Shown here piece after piece: positions 1-13,053 of a DNA stretch of 64,000 nt (the stretch's first letter is position 1; each line of letters opens with the position of its first letter). The notes beneath the pieces are model-generated. The model made no database searches. It was not told the DNA's origin and saw only the letters and a list, made by a program, of their open reading frames with translations. A program made the translations under genes and the position numbers. Origin of the DNA: Mesostigma viride (taxonomy: Eukaryota > Streptophyta > Mesostigmatophyceae > Mesostigmatales > Mesostigmataceae); assembly GCA_009746045.1 (NCBI GenBank), contig RPFO01000392.1, positions 2,052,745 to 2,116,744 on the forward strand, in the 5' to 3' direction.

Positions 1-575
1 GTTGTTAGCCTAGTTGCTGATAGTAAGGGGTTAGTACCCTGGATTAGTGTATCGTGCGGTCTGAACTTGCCTGCTGTTGCCTGTGATCAACGCATCAAAG
101 GGTGACAGAGGCACGGAATGTCCGTTCAGGATACATGCATGCTCACCTGTGGAGTCATGAATTCGGAAAGGGGCTGCTGTAGAGGCAGAGGCAAGCAGCT
201 GCAGGGGGTTGCTGCAAGCTCTGCTTATTCCATGCACCTCATCGTATCCTAAGACTGGGCGACATACTTTGGAACTGCGGTCATTCCCAGCCCTTTGTTC
301 AACCTGGGTTGATGTCACTAACCAGCCGTCCATTCTGAACATGCTTGCATTCATGGAAGCCTGCGAGGATGACCGTTGGATGCATGACGGGTATGCTTTT
401 TCGTCGCCAGTGCATAGTGGGTGCCTAAAGAATAGGATCCAACTACCGCACATGTGGCTTGCCTTGAGGAGCCACAGGCCATGTGTCGTGGACGTGGCGT
501 GGGCTGACTCTGGGTCATGTGACCCCTGTGCTGGCCGATCCATGCATCGGTCTTCCCCCTCTATTGTCCCCGCAG
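1..575. other. No gene recognised; probably intron or upstream sequence of the TRP-like gene
   Basis: I see no convincing exon here. The stretch ends in a pyrimidine-rich acceptor (CCCCGCAG at 568-575) that opens the first recognisable exon of the downstream gene, so at least its 3' part is probably intron. The N-terminal exons presumably lie outside the window. Confidence 0.5.
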
Positions 576-3500
576 CTGTTCATCGGCCACCTGCAATTTC
601 TGCAGATGATGAACATGGCGGACGTGCCCATGGGCGGGCAAGTGCGGGAGATCACACACTGCCTCAACTGGCTGAACAACGGCTTCAATGCGCCCTGGAT
701 GACCCCAGAGCATTCCGTCATGACCGACAGCCCCAACTTGGTCAACGAGACCTTTTTGGACAACTTTGTACCCATCACCCCGCTGAGTGTCCCTGAGGCA
801 TCCGCGCGGCGGCGCCTGCTGCAGGCTACCGGAAACATTGAAGCCGCGGAGGGGCTGTTGTCCGTGGAGGACTTGGCGTGGATGCGCTTGGTGTCCAGCA
901 CGCCACCCAACAGCACTCGCAGCTCTCTCTCTCGCTCTGATGCCACCGACTTCACGTCGTAAGTGTTTGTCACATGGGCATGCAGCGCTGCGTTTCACAG
1001 CATGCCCCTGATGTTGAGGAGTGAGCAATTTCTGCATGCGGTTCTCTTCCTCTTCCACAGGGTAGTGCCACGGCTCATGCTAACAGCCCAACATTGCCTG
1101 TGCTTTCGTGACGTGACGGCGCGCTTGCCTAACACGCTTGTGTGCTTGCGTGATGTGACGGCGTGCTTGTGTCCCTGCCTCTTGTGCACACATGCTGGCC
1201 TCACTTGCCTGCCTACAGCGCCGACCACTTCGTGGGCGTCCTCTTCTTCGCCGGCGTGGAGCTGGTTGTGGTCTTCGTGGTCCACATGCTGCTTCTCTGG
1301 CTCTGGCCATTTGGGAGGAGGCAGGCCACCACCCACTCCCTCAAGAAGCCCCCAGTGCCCCAGATGCTGCTCTTCCCGCGACCGGAACTCATGATAGGCA
1401 TGCTCACCTTCCCAGGGGTGGCCAGGGCGTGCGCGTACTACATCACCAGTATGTCGGACAAGCCTTTCCTTCCCTTGCGCGTAGGGACTCACTCATTACG
1501 CCCACACACTTCTGGTAATGGCTGGCCCATGGCATCCGCTAGCCCTCATTCCTTTCCAACAGGCCTCGCTCTTTCTTAATCAATACTGCTATGTGGCCAA
1601 CACCGTGCTCTGACCCCCTATGGTTGCTTGCCTCCGTTGCTGTGTGTACCCATGCAGGCGCGGGCACCCAGGGGCTGATCATCGGCGCGACTGTCCTGGT
1701 GGCCTTCCCCGTCGCCTTTGTCATGCTCTGCTTCTACATGCTGCTGTCTGTCATCCTCAACAAGAAGAGGGCGGTCTTTGTGGAGCAGCCGCAGGTCAAG
1801 CGGCGGCGATACTGGGGGTACAGGACGCGCCAGCTCGGCGCGCGCGCCAGGGAGGAGGAGGAGAAGCCGATGGGTGGGGCAACAGGAAGCATCCTTGCTA
1901 TTCAGCAGCTGCCAGCGGGGACACCTCTCCTTGCGTTGCCGTCGAGTGGGATGCATGCTTCCATACCAATTAGCAAAGGCCTACATGAGGGCATGAACGG
2001 TTCCCATGATGAGGGCATAAACGGCTCCCATGGGACACCAGAAATGACAGGCATACCGATGGACGCGGTTAACAGCGCGGCCAACGGCACGGCAAATGGG
2101 AAGGCCAACAGCATGGCAAATGGGCATGGCCTGGACCAGGCAGGGAAGGGGGGCCCTGGTGCGGATGACAAAACGAAAGCAAATGAGCTGGAGGAAGGGT
2201 GGTCAACCACAGTTAACGAAGGGCGGTGGAAGGATTTGTTGTTTGCCCCCGGCAAGCGGGACTACGCCACGCAGTAAGTCCAAGGACTTACTCGAAACCA
2301 AGCTAGGCCTATTCTTAGACTCATGGACGGCTTTATGGCTTTGGCTTGGTTTGTGCTGGTACCGTTGGCCTGTGACGACGTTGTAGCTGTCAAGCCCAGG
2401 TACAGGGACCACTGGCTTGTGTAACTGGTACAACTTTCAGTTCCGACTTTGGTTCGAACTCTTGAAAGGGCGTCACGTTGCACAGGCACCCTGACATGTG
2501 TATATGCGGGCAGGGCAGATGCTTGCAGACTTGGCAAGGCTGTCGTCTCTTGTGCAGTGAGAAAATGCGCGTGGGGGGGGGGGGGTAGTAGCACTCAATG
2601 GTGACAAAAATGCAGCGCTTATCTCTTTACTCGTGGATCGGCGCGGCTGTATTGTGATCCGATCGTTGACAGGTACGGGGTCCTGTTTGAGGACCTGCAA
2701 GGCCCCGTGTTCCGGTCGCACGCACGTACGTCGGTCAGCTTGAGCGAGCAAGGCAGCGGCGAGGGGCTCACCGACGTGCACAGTCCCTGGCATCCCAGCC
2801 ACAGCACGGGGGCGATGGTGCAGACCCACCCCCTGGAGCTGGACTTGTCCAAACCGGTTCCATACATTCCCCCTGCCGAGACGCCAAAGGTGAGGGCGCA
2901 GATTGCTGCCTTGGGGTGATATCTGGCATTTGGAAGGGGCTTGGGGCCCGGCAGGGTAGGCCAGGGTTCTCCTTTCTTTGGACTGCGTGGCTGCCCCTTT
3001 GTTGTGTAAGTATTATCGTTGCACGGGAGGGAGTAGGAAGCAAGGGAAGGTGGCGACGTATATCAGGTCCCATTAGTACAATTTTCAAGGACAGGCTGTT
3101 GGCTAGACTGCCAGCTTAAGAAACGAAATCAGACAGCCGTGTAGGCAGCCTAGCAACAAGGGAAGGCTAGTCCGGATGGGATTGGGATGCTTGTGCTTAT
3201 GGAACTCTTCTCTGCCTCCATGAAACGACAGCTGCTTCCCCCTTCTAGCCATGCACTTCTCCGTGGGGCTTTTGCGTGCCTCATGGATTCATGTACTACT
3301 AGGGCCTGAGGGCAGTGCACGCACACACACATGTCATGCCTGTGCATTGCCGGCTGGGCACGGCTGAATGGCCGCCCGTTCTCTACGGCGTCGCGCGTGG
3401 ATGTGCAGGAGCGGGGCCACTACCTCAGCGTATTGGTGCTACCGTGGGGACGGGGCCGCCGGCACAGCACCAGCACCAGCGACACCGACAAGGGCACAGG

Positions 3501-6500
3501 GCCTGACAAGGGCAGCGACCTGGAGGACCCACGGGTGGAGACGTACGACGGCGGCGTGATGGCCTGCCTGCGCTCCTCCTACATGCTGGTTGTGCTGGTC
3601 AAGCAGGTGGGTGGGAGGTGTCCATTAAGCAGGTCAGTAGGGGATGCATCAGGCTTGATGCAGTGGCTGTACTGGTTTCGTGTGTGTCATGTTTTCAAAG
3701 CAATTCTGCTTTAGGCATGCATGCATGTAAGCGCTGCACTAGTAGCTGGCCGCCCTCATGTTTGTTGTTTCTTTTGTCGTCAGCTTTCCAGCCAGGCAAA
3801 AGCATAGCAGTCGCCACCTCATTTCGTTTATGTGCACGCGCCAGATTTTCACCCTGGCCAGATGGGTGCAACGTGTGCACCATGGCCGCCCCCCTTGGTG
3901 CGCCGTGGAAGTTGCGTTCGTATTTTAAATTTTTTATAATTTTCACTAACAAGCATACTTTATGCATTGGCTTTTCTACTCAAGTGGGGACCGCTTGGAT
4001 GTTTGCTGTGTGGCAGCGCCCCTGTTCCGCGCCCTACACCCATAGGCTACCGCTTCACAACACACAAGTCGCAAGAGCGTGGGCATGGGCACCATCTGTC
4101 GCATGGTGGCCGCACATTGCATGCCACGAAGCAACCTTGTCACTTTCGCGCGCCGCTGCCGCTTGTGTCTCTCTGCCCCTGTCGTGGAATGCTGGCACCA
4201 CCCCCGCAGCTCCTGTTCGCCATCGTGATGGGGCTCAACAGCTTGGACAGCGGGCAGGACCACTTCGTCGGCTGGCTGCAGGTGAGACCGCGGCGCGTGG
4301 CATGGCGTTGTTTTGGCTGGCTCCTCCAGGGGCGCATTTCCTTTGTGTTGGTTCCTCGCATGTCGTGGTACATGCAGAGGAACTCCCCAACCGCCTGGCT
4401 TCTCACTGGCGGGTCACCCCTCGGTGTATAGTGTGAGGCTTGGAGTGGCAGCACCGGATGTGCCTGGTGGCTTGTTGTACGATGTTTGCATGGAGCAGCC
4501 AAAGCGGTTCCTGGTGCCTGGGAGCTGGCTGTGGTGGCTTGCCCCGGCATGCGCATCGGGCGCTTCTGTGGGTATTTTTATGGAGGGTCTTGAGGATACC
4601 TTCCCTCGAGTGCGCTCCCTTGTGTTGATGAGCCCTTGTGTCGATGAAGTTGAATAGCCTCCAGCCATGACTTTTTCTTGGCCAATTACTCATTGGCCAA
4701 CATCCTGCGCTAGAGGCTATTCAACTGATGAGCCCTTGTGTTCATGAGCCCTTGTCTCGATGAAGTTGAATAGCCTCCAGACATGAATTTTCTCGGCCAA
4801 ATACTGATTGGCCAACATCCTGCGCTAGAGGCTATTCAACTGATGAGCCTTTGTGTTGATGAGCCCGTGTGTTGATGAGCCTTTGTGTTGATGAGCCTAT
4901 CTACTCCCTTTATCGATTCTCGCACTCAGCAGAACACAGAATGGCAAATTGATACACCCCTTGTCTGCTTTCCCACGGACGGTTGCTTCCCCTTGCCCAT
5001 GCCCTGCTGCGCTGTGCTCTGCCGGCATGTCATATGATGTGTTTGCTTGTTTCTGTGTGTGCCCGTGTGTGCGTGCGTGTTTTGGTTGTGTGTATGTATG
5101 CATGTATGTGTATGGACATGTGCGTTTGCATCGCACCACCACCACCACCACCACCACCCATTTGTGTGCGCGTGTGTGGCTGTGTGTGTGCCCCTGTGGA
5201 TGTGTGCAGATGACCATCTCGGTCGCTTGGCTGGTCATGCACGGGGGACTTGTGCTGCTGCTGCGGGTAAGTACTGCGCACAAGCAAGTGGCCTGCCGCA
5301 GACAACAGCCTTCAAACCAACCCAACTCCAGTACGTAGACGAATGAAGGGGAGCCCAGGTTAGGCAAGGAGTGTGTGTGCTCCTCATGTGTGCATCGTAG
5401 GCGCTGCATCCTTGAGCCCAATGCCAGGCCAGTGGTAAGGGTCAAACAGAATACCATGCAGTGGGAAGGGCAGTGGTAGGCGGCCCCTTCCTCACCGGGC
5501 AGCACGAGCTGCTGCCAGACCAGCTTGTTCCGTATGTCTAGGGAGTCTACGTGATCATTAATTAATGGGCTTGGGGAAAACATCGGCCTGTGTCTACCTG
5601 GTACCAACCAGTGGACACGGCTGGCGAGTGTCGTGCTGAATGGGCATGCTCTATGGGCGGGCTCCAACGACATCCAAGCAGCAGGACCACCTCCACCGGT
5701 TGTGCTTGCCCACGAACATAAGCTTATGGCTGTGGCTTGCTTTCTGAGTCACCAGACCTGCTGTTAATTAGGAAGCAATGCGGGTCCCTCACACATATCC
5801 CCCCCCGCACGCGAACCGCTGTAATTATTCTTTCCCCACTAACAGGCAGAATCCCGCCCTCGGTGTTCTTATGCTTTTTTTGGCGGGGAGAGAGGAGAAC
5901 TGTCACCCGTTAGGAAGATGTGCGATGCCGAGAGGTAAAGTTTTTTGCATGCATTGTGGGCTTTTGCTCGCCCCTATAGCTGGTGTCCCTGTTGACACCG
6001 CCCCTTCTTCATTCCTATGGCTGTGTTGGCCTGGGTATTTTCCCCCTTCCAGCCCTTCCTGTCGCGGCTCGCCAATTTCCTGGAGACCGTCACGATCCTG
6101 CTGGAGCTTGGCGTGGTGGCGTGCGGCCTGTGCCTGCTGTTTGGCGGCAACATGCCATCCCCCTCGCTCCAGAGCACGCTGAGCACGGTGATGCTGGCGC
6201 TGATGGGGGCCGCCGTGCTCATCCAGTGCATCATTCAGTAAGTTCTGGCCCCTGCTCGCCTCTTGGGTGCCCCCACTGGTTGTAAGCATCGGCGCATGCC
6301 TGCTCTTGCCGGTTTGGATGATGCGGACTGGGTGGGATTACTTGCATTCGTTGAAGTGTGCTGTTATGAGGATGGGAAGTATCCGCTAGACAAGGTGGCA
6401 GCATAGGGGATGGTGGCAGGCCTCGTAGCTACCAGTTTTTCATGCCCAAGTGCTCCTGTGTCCGAGTCACGGCAAGGGCGCGCTTGGTACTTGAGTTGGT

Positions 6501-9500
6501 AGGTTTCTTGCCAAGGGGAGGGCTATGGGCTGGTGCAGTTGGGCGTGTGGGAAAGATATAGAGGCGCGACCGTGCCCCTTAATGACGATATTGGCATGTC
6601 CGGTTGGTATTTCCAATGATAGCAAATGCTTCCTTGCTTTCTTGCTTTTCCAGTTGGAGAGCTGTTGCTTTGGTGGCTAGTGCCCTGAGCACAATTGGGT
6701 GGCATCAGCGCTTCTCCCTGGTGTCTTGGCTAAGCTGCTGCCACTACCCTTTCTCACACCCATACTAGCATGCAACTGGCGGGGTCATGTGTCCCGTTGT
6801 CCTTGTTCAATTCTGTTGTACGCATGCCGCTCACTCTCGTGCTCATGCTGGCGCTCCTCTCACTCCCCCCTGCAGGCTGTACGACTTCATCACAGCCATC
6901 CTCGATCTGCGCGCGGAATATCGCGAGGCCAAGCGGCTGCAACGGTTGGCCGCACTACAGCCACCACCAGGTGCTGCCTCGTCCCCAAGCCTCATGTCCT
7001 CACCGGAAGAAGTGGCGACCCCCATGAGTGAGGGCGGCCCACAGCCGCAGCGTGTGTCGAGCATCGACGAAGAGGAGGAAGAGAAGCAGGCGGCCGAGGC
7101 TAGGGCGCGGGCAGAGGCGGAAGCGGAAGCGCGGCGCAAACAAGATGAAGAGGCGGCTGCTGCCGCAGCCGCTGAGGCTGCAGCGATGGCAGCAGCAGCA
7201 GCAGCAGCCGCCGCAGCGGCGGCGGCGGCAGCGGCGGCAGCTGCGGCGGCAGCACAGCCCCCTCCTTCGCCCGTGGTGGAGGAGCCTAAGTCGCCCGTGC
7301 TGGGCAGCGAGACAACCCGGAGCGACGGCTCTGAGTCCAAGTCAGATATTGCAGCGAGGTTGGCCGCCCAGGCTGCCGCGGAGGAGGAGGAGGAGGAGGA
7401 GGCAGCCAAGGCCAAGAACCGCCGGCTGGAGGCCCTGCGGCGCGTGGGCCGGCACTCGGTGTCATCCCCCCCCAAGAAACGCGAGGGGCCGTCCGAGTAC
7501 GGCGCGGACGCCCTAGCGGCGGCGCTGGCGAAACTGAACGCGCCCTCGCCCAAACCGGACGCGCCCCGCGAGCCCCGCTCCGAGTCGCCCCCGCCCGCCC
7601 CCATGAGGCCATCCCCGCTGGAAGGCAACCACCGCCCGCGACGCGCGTCGCTCGTCATCCCTGGGTGGGCCAAGGGGCAAGTGGCGGGTAGGCGACAGAG
7701 TTTGTCAGGGGGGCGGCCCAACCTCGAGGGGAGCGGAAGGCAAAGTGTCTCGGGAGGCCGGCCGAGCCGACACACCCTGGAGGCGGGCAGCCCCAAGCTG
7801 GCGCAGGAGGTGGTGTTGGGCAACTCGCGCGTGGGCGGTGCGGCGCGTGGCCGACGCGCCAGCGTGTCGGGCAGTAGCAGCCCCGTGTTTGTGGACGAGG
7901 GCCCCCGGCTGCCGCCCCAGCCGGTGAAGACGTTCTGGCGTTCCGGCGGCGCGGTGGACCCGGTCGTCACACAGAACAAGGCCGCGATGAAGGCGTTCCT
8001 CGAGTCGCTGCCCGGCGGGCGACGGTCCTCCGTCTCCGTGCGGGGCAACTCGGCGGACGGGAAAGCGACCGCCGAGACGCAGCCGCCCAGCCCCGCATCC
8101 AACCCGGCTTCTCCCGCGGTGCGTCGCCGGCGTGCCTCGGTGGACAGTTCATTCAGCCCCTTGGGTGCATCGGTGTCCATGACCCCCCTGGACTCCGCAG
8201 AGAACTCCGCGCAGGAACCCTCTACTCCCAAGAGCGCACGCAGGACGTCGGTCTCCAAGGTGGTCACTCCACACCGGCCCGCAGCGGGCGCGATAAAGCG
8301 CTCGCAAGATCAGGCAGTGGAGGCCAAGGGGGGTGGGAGCCCCAAGGAGGGGAGCCCCAAGGGTAGGAATTCCGTCTCCCGCCCCGCCGCGGGCGCGTTC
8401 AAGGGTCTGCTGGGCCAGGCCGCAACGGGGGGCGACGCGGGGCGTGCACCAGCACAAGCGGCGCCACGCAGGGCTTCTCTCTCGCGTGTGCCGAGCTCTC
8501 CCAAGGTGGCGGCGGCAGCGAAGACAAAGGAGTCGGTAGCTGCTGCCGCCGCCAAGGCACCGCCGCAGTCGGCCCCCGAGTCTCCCGCCGCTCGTGCATC
8601 CACGGCACCTCAGGAGGAGACAACTGTCAGCCCCAAGAAGGGCTCCTTCTTCGGCCGGATGGCCATGGTGGGCTCGGCGGTCAGTGCATTCAAACGGCTC
8701 AAGGACCACCTGAAGGGATCTGGGCCGGATGCCAGTCATGAACCTGCTTCACCCACAAAGGGTGATGGGGCCATGGACGCGGGGGACGCACCAATGCCCA
8801 ACAGCCCATGCCCAGATCCAGGCAGCCCAGGGCCAGGTAGCCCAGGGCTCTACAACACGGCTCCATTCAGCCCAGAACCACTGAGCCCAGGGCACTATAA
8901 CACAACTCCACACAGCCCAGGCCCATTCGGCCCCGGCCCGCTCAGCCCCGGGGGAATCAGCATAAGGACCGACTCTCCCTGGGCAACCCTGAACTCAGCC
9001 AACTGGGGCGAAGACCCCTTGGCGAATGCTTCAGGCGTAGGCGGCCTCCCTGCGGGTGCGCCGGGTGTGCTGCCGCCTGTACGGGATCGCGCCCCCCCCC
9101 GTGCGGCCTCCAACCTGCGCGCCGCCACGCTGGACGCATCCGACATGGACGCCGAGGGGGGCAGCGGGGGTTATGGAGACGCCGAGCCTCCTGTGGTGGT
9201 TGGCCCCCGGCCGGCTGCGGGAGCGTTCCGGCAGTTGCAGGAACAACAAGCGGGGGCACCTGCGTCCAATGCGGGTCGTAGCATACCCGCCGGGGAGCCG
9301 TCATTGCCCCCACCCCAGGTGGATCTGGACGGGGGTATGCCCCTCCCACCCCCAACCATCCGCACAGTGTTGACGCGCGGGCAACCGGGGCGTGCACGGT
9401 CACCGTCCCCTGCCGGGGAGAGGGACATGGACGGACCCACCGCAACAGCAGAGGCCAGCACGCCGTCACCACCACGCCCTAGCATCCTGGGTGCGCCAGG

Positions 9501-12333
9501 CGTGGTCGCAGCGCGCCGGGTGTCGGTGTCCTTGCGGGGCGCGCCGGATCTGGTCAAGCCCAGGGCAGCTCGGGACACAGGCGATAGCAGCAGGGTTCAG
9601 GACCCCTTGTCTCCGCAAGCTTCGGCGGAACAGCTTTGGGGCTTCTCTGATGGGGCCTCGGGCGACTTTTCATCTGCCACCAAGCCGACGCCACCACCCG
9701 AGAACGCCAATGGCAAGCATGGCCCTGGGCCGGAGCTGGGCGCGCTTCGCCGCGTGCTGGAACCCGACGCCGACGAGGATTCGTCATTGGCCAACGGGGA
9801 GTATGGCCAGGACGGCGCGCCGGAGGGTGAGCCCCGAAGCAAGCCGCTCCCTGCCCTTCGCCGTGTGCTGGCATCCGATGAGGGAATGGCCTGGTCTGTC
9901 TCCGGTGTGGGGGTGGACATGGACATGGGAGCGGAGCAAGATGACGAGGATGGCGAGGATGATGATGGCGGTGATGATGGTGGTGATGATGGCGGGGATG
10001 ATGATGGTGATGATGTTGGTGATGATGGCGATGAAAATGATGATGAGGGCGGTGATGGTGGTGACGACAGTGAGGATGGCAGCGGGCTGTCAGAAGAGGA
10101 TGAGGTGGATACTGATGCGCAGGGTGGGGATGTGGCCTCACTGGAGGTCGCAGATGCCGTTGGCTTGGAAAGTGCCTCCGCTGCAGATGGGTTATCTGGG
10201 ACAAAGAAGTCGAAGAAGAAGAAGAAGAAGGTCAAAAAGGCGAAGAAAACAAAGAAGAAGGGCACCAAACCTAACTCCGGCAATTCCTCCACCCCACCCG
10301 CGGCGCGCCCCGCGTCAGGCAAACCAGGGAAACCCTCCCCATCACGGCCCTCCGGCAGCACAGGAGACAGCTCGCCCCAAGGCCGGCCGTCCATCGCCGC
10401 AAAGGAGCGGCCCACGCTGGGGCGTCCGGCGTCCGGCAAGAGGGACGTCACGCCCCCTCCTGCGCCCGCCTCCCCCAAGAAGCCAGGGTACGAGCTACCC
10501 CCCGTGTCACCCAACGCCCGCGGTGGCTCGGACTTCAAGAAGGCGCCCAAGCTGGGCAAGATTGGGAAGCCAGCAACCGGTGGTGAGGCAGAGGCCAGGG
10601 GCACGCCGTCTCCCCATCCACCCAAGAGCCATTCGCCAGGCCACCGGTCATCAGTGGGCGCACTCCGCCGTCTGCAGGAGCAGGCGGCCGCCGCCACCGG
10701 CACGCCACCGGCAGCACCGGGCGCCACTGCGGACGCAGCCAGCTTTCCCAAGGTGCCCGTGGTCCGTCACGTCTCAACCGATAGGGACAGCGTGGGTGAC
10801 TACGAGGATGGCGCGCAGGAGACGTGGGATGAGGGCCTGGAGGGCGTTCCGGCCATCTCCACCGGCAAGTTTGGGCCGCGTCCCGCGATGGGCGCGTTCC
10901 GACGGCTGCAGGAGCAGTTGGGGGGGAGGGGCGAGGAGGCGGCATCGGGTGAGCCTGGGTCGCCTTCGGGGGGCACGAGTGGGGGTGCCAGGTTGTCCCC
11001 CGGCGTGCGCAAGCTGCAGCGGCTCGACAGCACGACCAGCCGCTCCTCCATCTCCAACGTTTCCTTTTCGATTGAGGGAGACTGGGGCGACGAGCCCGAG
11101 TCGCCCACGGTCAAGCCAGTGCAGACGCCGTCCTCACCAGGTCCGGCCACTCGCCGGCAGGCCTCCCTGTCGAAACCCAGGCCTTCGATCGCGGCGCGTC
11201 AGAGCACGGCGTCTCGCGCCCCAGGCGGCCCACTTCCCACGTCTGGTCTGAAACCAAGCACCAACAACACCAACAACAACCACAAGGCGGATGCGGGGCC
11301 CAAAGGGGACGACAATGCGCCAAAGCCAACACCCCCAGCGGGCGGTGTGGCCAGCCCTCGTGGTGCCGCCCCAAGGCCCTACTCGGCGGATATCGCCACT
11401 GACGGCATGGGATCTGGTTTGCTGGACGGTGCCGAGGCAGGGGCCACCGACAACGGCCGGCCATCCACGGTGGATGTCCCCAGCATGCAGGCCGGGGACG
11501 GCGGGGTGGGGGGGAACCAACCGAGACCCCAAGCGTCCAACCGCGGGGATCCAGCGGCCAAGTCCAAGGCGCTTAAGGTGCAGAACTGGCCGGTCAACGC
11601 GGCGGCGCCACAGACCGGCCCCAAGACCAGCAGCGCCCAGGGTGCACCCGAGGAGGATACGTTCCCTGGTGACCCCGCGGTCGCCAGCACGTCGAACGGG
11701 GCAGCAACGTCGCAGCCGCGGCCGTCGCTGCTGGATGACGAGGATGAGCCAGTGGATGATGCGGGGATGGATGCAGACATGCTGCCCAACACGCCCGACC
11801 ACCACAGCCCGACGCCGTTCCTACGGGGGTTCCCAGCCCAGGGCGAGGGTGGCTTCGCTACCCTGGGCGAGGAGGCAGCGGCGCAAGCCGGTGGCATCAG
11901 CGGAAGGCTGTCTCCTAATTTGTCCACCGTGTCTTCGCCGGCAGCATTGCAGCCACTGTCCCCAGGTGGCGGCCTTGCGAGGCGGAACTCCCTGCAGGTA
12001 GGGGAGGCTGTGCCCAGCCTGGGGAAGCCCAGATCATCAATGTCCGTGCACGCTGCGCGCAGGCATACGTCACCGGCGGCGGGTATGCCTGGTGCGGTGG
12101 AGCGGGCCCTGCCTGGTGCGGTGGAGCGGGCCCATTCCGGGCGGCCGTCCATGAAGAACCGCATGGTGGCACTGCTGGACACGAACAAGCGGAGGGCAAG
12201 CATCTCGGTGGCTGTGCCGCCGGATACGGCCGAAGACGGACGTAGCAAGCCTAAGTTTGGTGCGGCACCGCCCAAATCTCCGAGGCAGAAAGCACAAGCT
12301 GCTTGGACAGACGGTAACGCTGGTGGCCATTAG
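576..12333 (+). CDS. TRP-like multi-spanning membrane protein with giant low-complexity tail (5' partial, 9 exons)
   Basis: Exons read from splice sites and phase: 576-958, 1219-1448, 1658-2273, 2673-2889, 3409-3606, 4210-4281, 5210-5266, 6053-6237 and 6876-12333. Every junction keeps frame, giving 2,471 codons and a TAG stop. Exon 1 (HLQFLQMMNMADV...LNWLNNGF) resembles the segment before the channel core of fungal and algal TRP-like proteins (Pfam TRP, PF06011). Exons 2 and 3 each hold one strong hydrophobic span, exons 5-6 together one, exon 7 one and exon 8 two, so at least six membrane helices. Exon 4 carries YGVLFEDLQGPVF, like the cytosolic linker of that family. The last exon is almost wholly disordered: poly-Ala, an Asp-rich block, a Lys-rich block, about 15 RRxS sites and an LQEQ-type repeat. 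A role as a membrane channel or transporter regulated through its tail is inferred. Family assignment is moderate because similarity was judged by eye; the exon structure is firmer. Confidence 0.72.
4649..4840. repeat. Tandem pair of foldback (hairpin) elements in an intron
   Basis: Two copies about 116 bp apart each start GTTGAATAGCCTC and end with its exact reverse complement GAGGCTATTCAAC (arms 4649-4661/4713-4725 and 4765-4777/4828-4840). Inside each is a second inverted pair built on TTGGCCAA. Spacers are runs of a GATGAGCC(C/T)TTGTGT unit. They lie in the intron 4282-5209 of the TRP-like gene and look like miniature foldback elements that duplicated locally. Confidence 0.8.
5134..5159. 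repeat. CAC trinucleotide microsatellite
   Basis: About eight CAC units within a TG/TATG-rich stretch of the intron that ends at 5209. Confidence 0.85.
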
Positions 12334-12985
12334 GAGCAATGCCCATTGACAGGCTTGCCTATAGCATTATGTTACAACCGATCAAGCAATAGAGCTTGCA
12401 TCGCAGAGCTCATTGTGAGGATGAATTTGAACTGCATGTATTACAGCCACAATTTGGGCTTACCACTGGGGCAAAGCTTGCCATCGTAAGGACAGCCCGG
12501 GCAACATTTGGGCTCAGTCTTTTCAGCAGATCTAATGTTTTGCTGTTGTATTTTATTTATTCCCTCTGTTACCACTGGTCAGAAAAAAGTGTAGGATACC
12601 TGATTTCCTATTTGATTCCCGATCATTCCTGCCATGGACGGCAGGATCTTAATTTTTTTCTCCAGTGTTCTGCTTGCATGACAACAACTCCGGCTAGCTA
12701 ATTATGTAAGTCCATGTACCTTTTACCTGGGGGCTCATAATTTGTTTATTCTTACTTGTGTCCCTGTTTATTCATTAATTGCAAAACAGCACATCATGTA
12801 ACTTTAATCAAAATTACACTCCTATCATAATCTTGATGAACGTTAGCCAGCCATAATTTTTAATGTCCGCCTCCATGCATCATCCTGATAAGTACTTGCG
12901 TGTCATGTGCATGGGCATGCCACGGAGTACTATGCGAATCTCATTAGAAAAATAATTACACGAAAGTTACAAATATCGTCTGCAT
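12334..12985. other. AT-rich 3' flank of the TRP-like gene, no gene seen
   Basis: After the TAG stop at 12331-12333 the sequence turns AT-rich and holds no plausible exon. TGTAA-type motifs, used as polyadenylation signals in some green algae, occur at about 12704 and 12797, but nothing shows which, if any, is used. Confidence 0.5.
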
Positions 12986-13053
12986 AATTAATTAATTAAC
13001 TAATTAGGAACATAACTCAGTTGGGAGTATATGTAGCACATAGCCCTTGAGAC
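12986..13053 (-). repeat. Short 3'-end fragment of retroelement family A, reversed
   Basis: TTAATTAA-type tail followed by the terminal hairpin region of family A (GTTGGGAGTATATGTAGC) in reverse orientation, then a jump to unrelated sequence. It is a severely 5'-truncated copy; the hairpin has one arm mutated. Confidence 0.7.

Noticed and set aside
6843-8267. 474-codon antisense ORF and other long ORFs opposite or out of frame with the last exon of the TRP-like gene (also 9392-11251)
   Set aside because: GC-rich coding sequence produces long shadow frames; the plus-strand frame has the motif repeats, spliced continuity and the stop.
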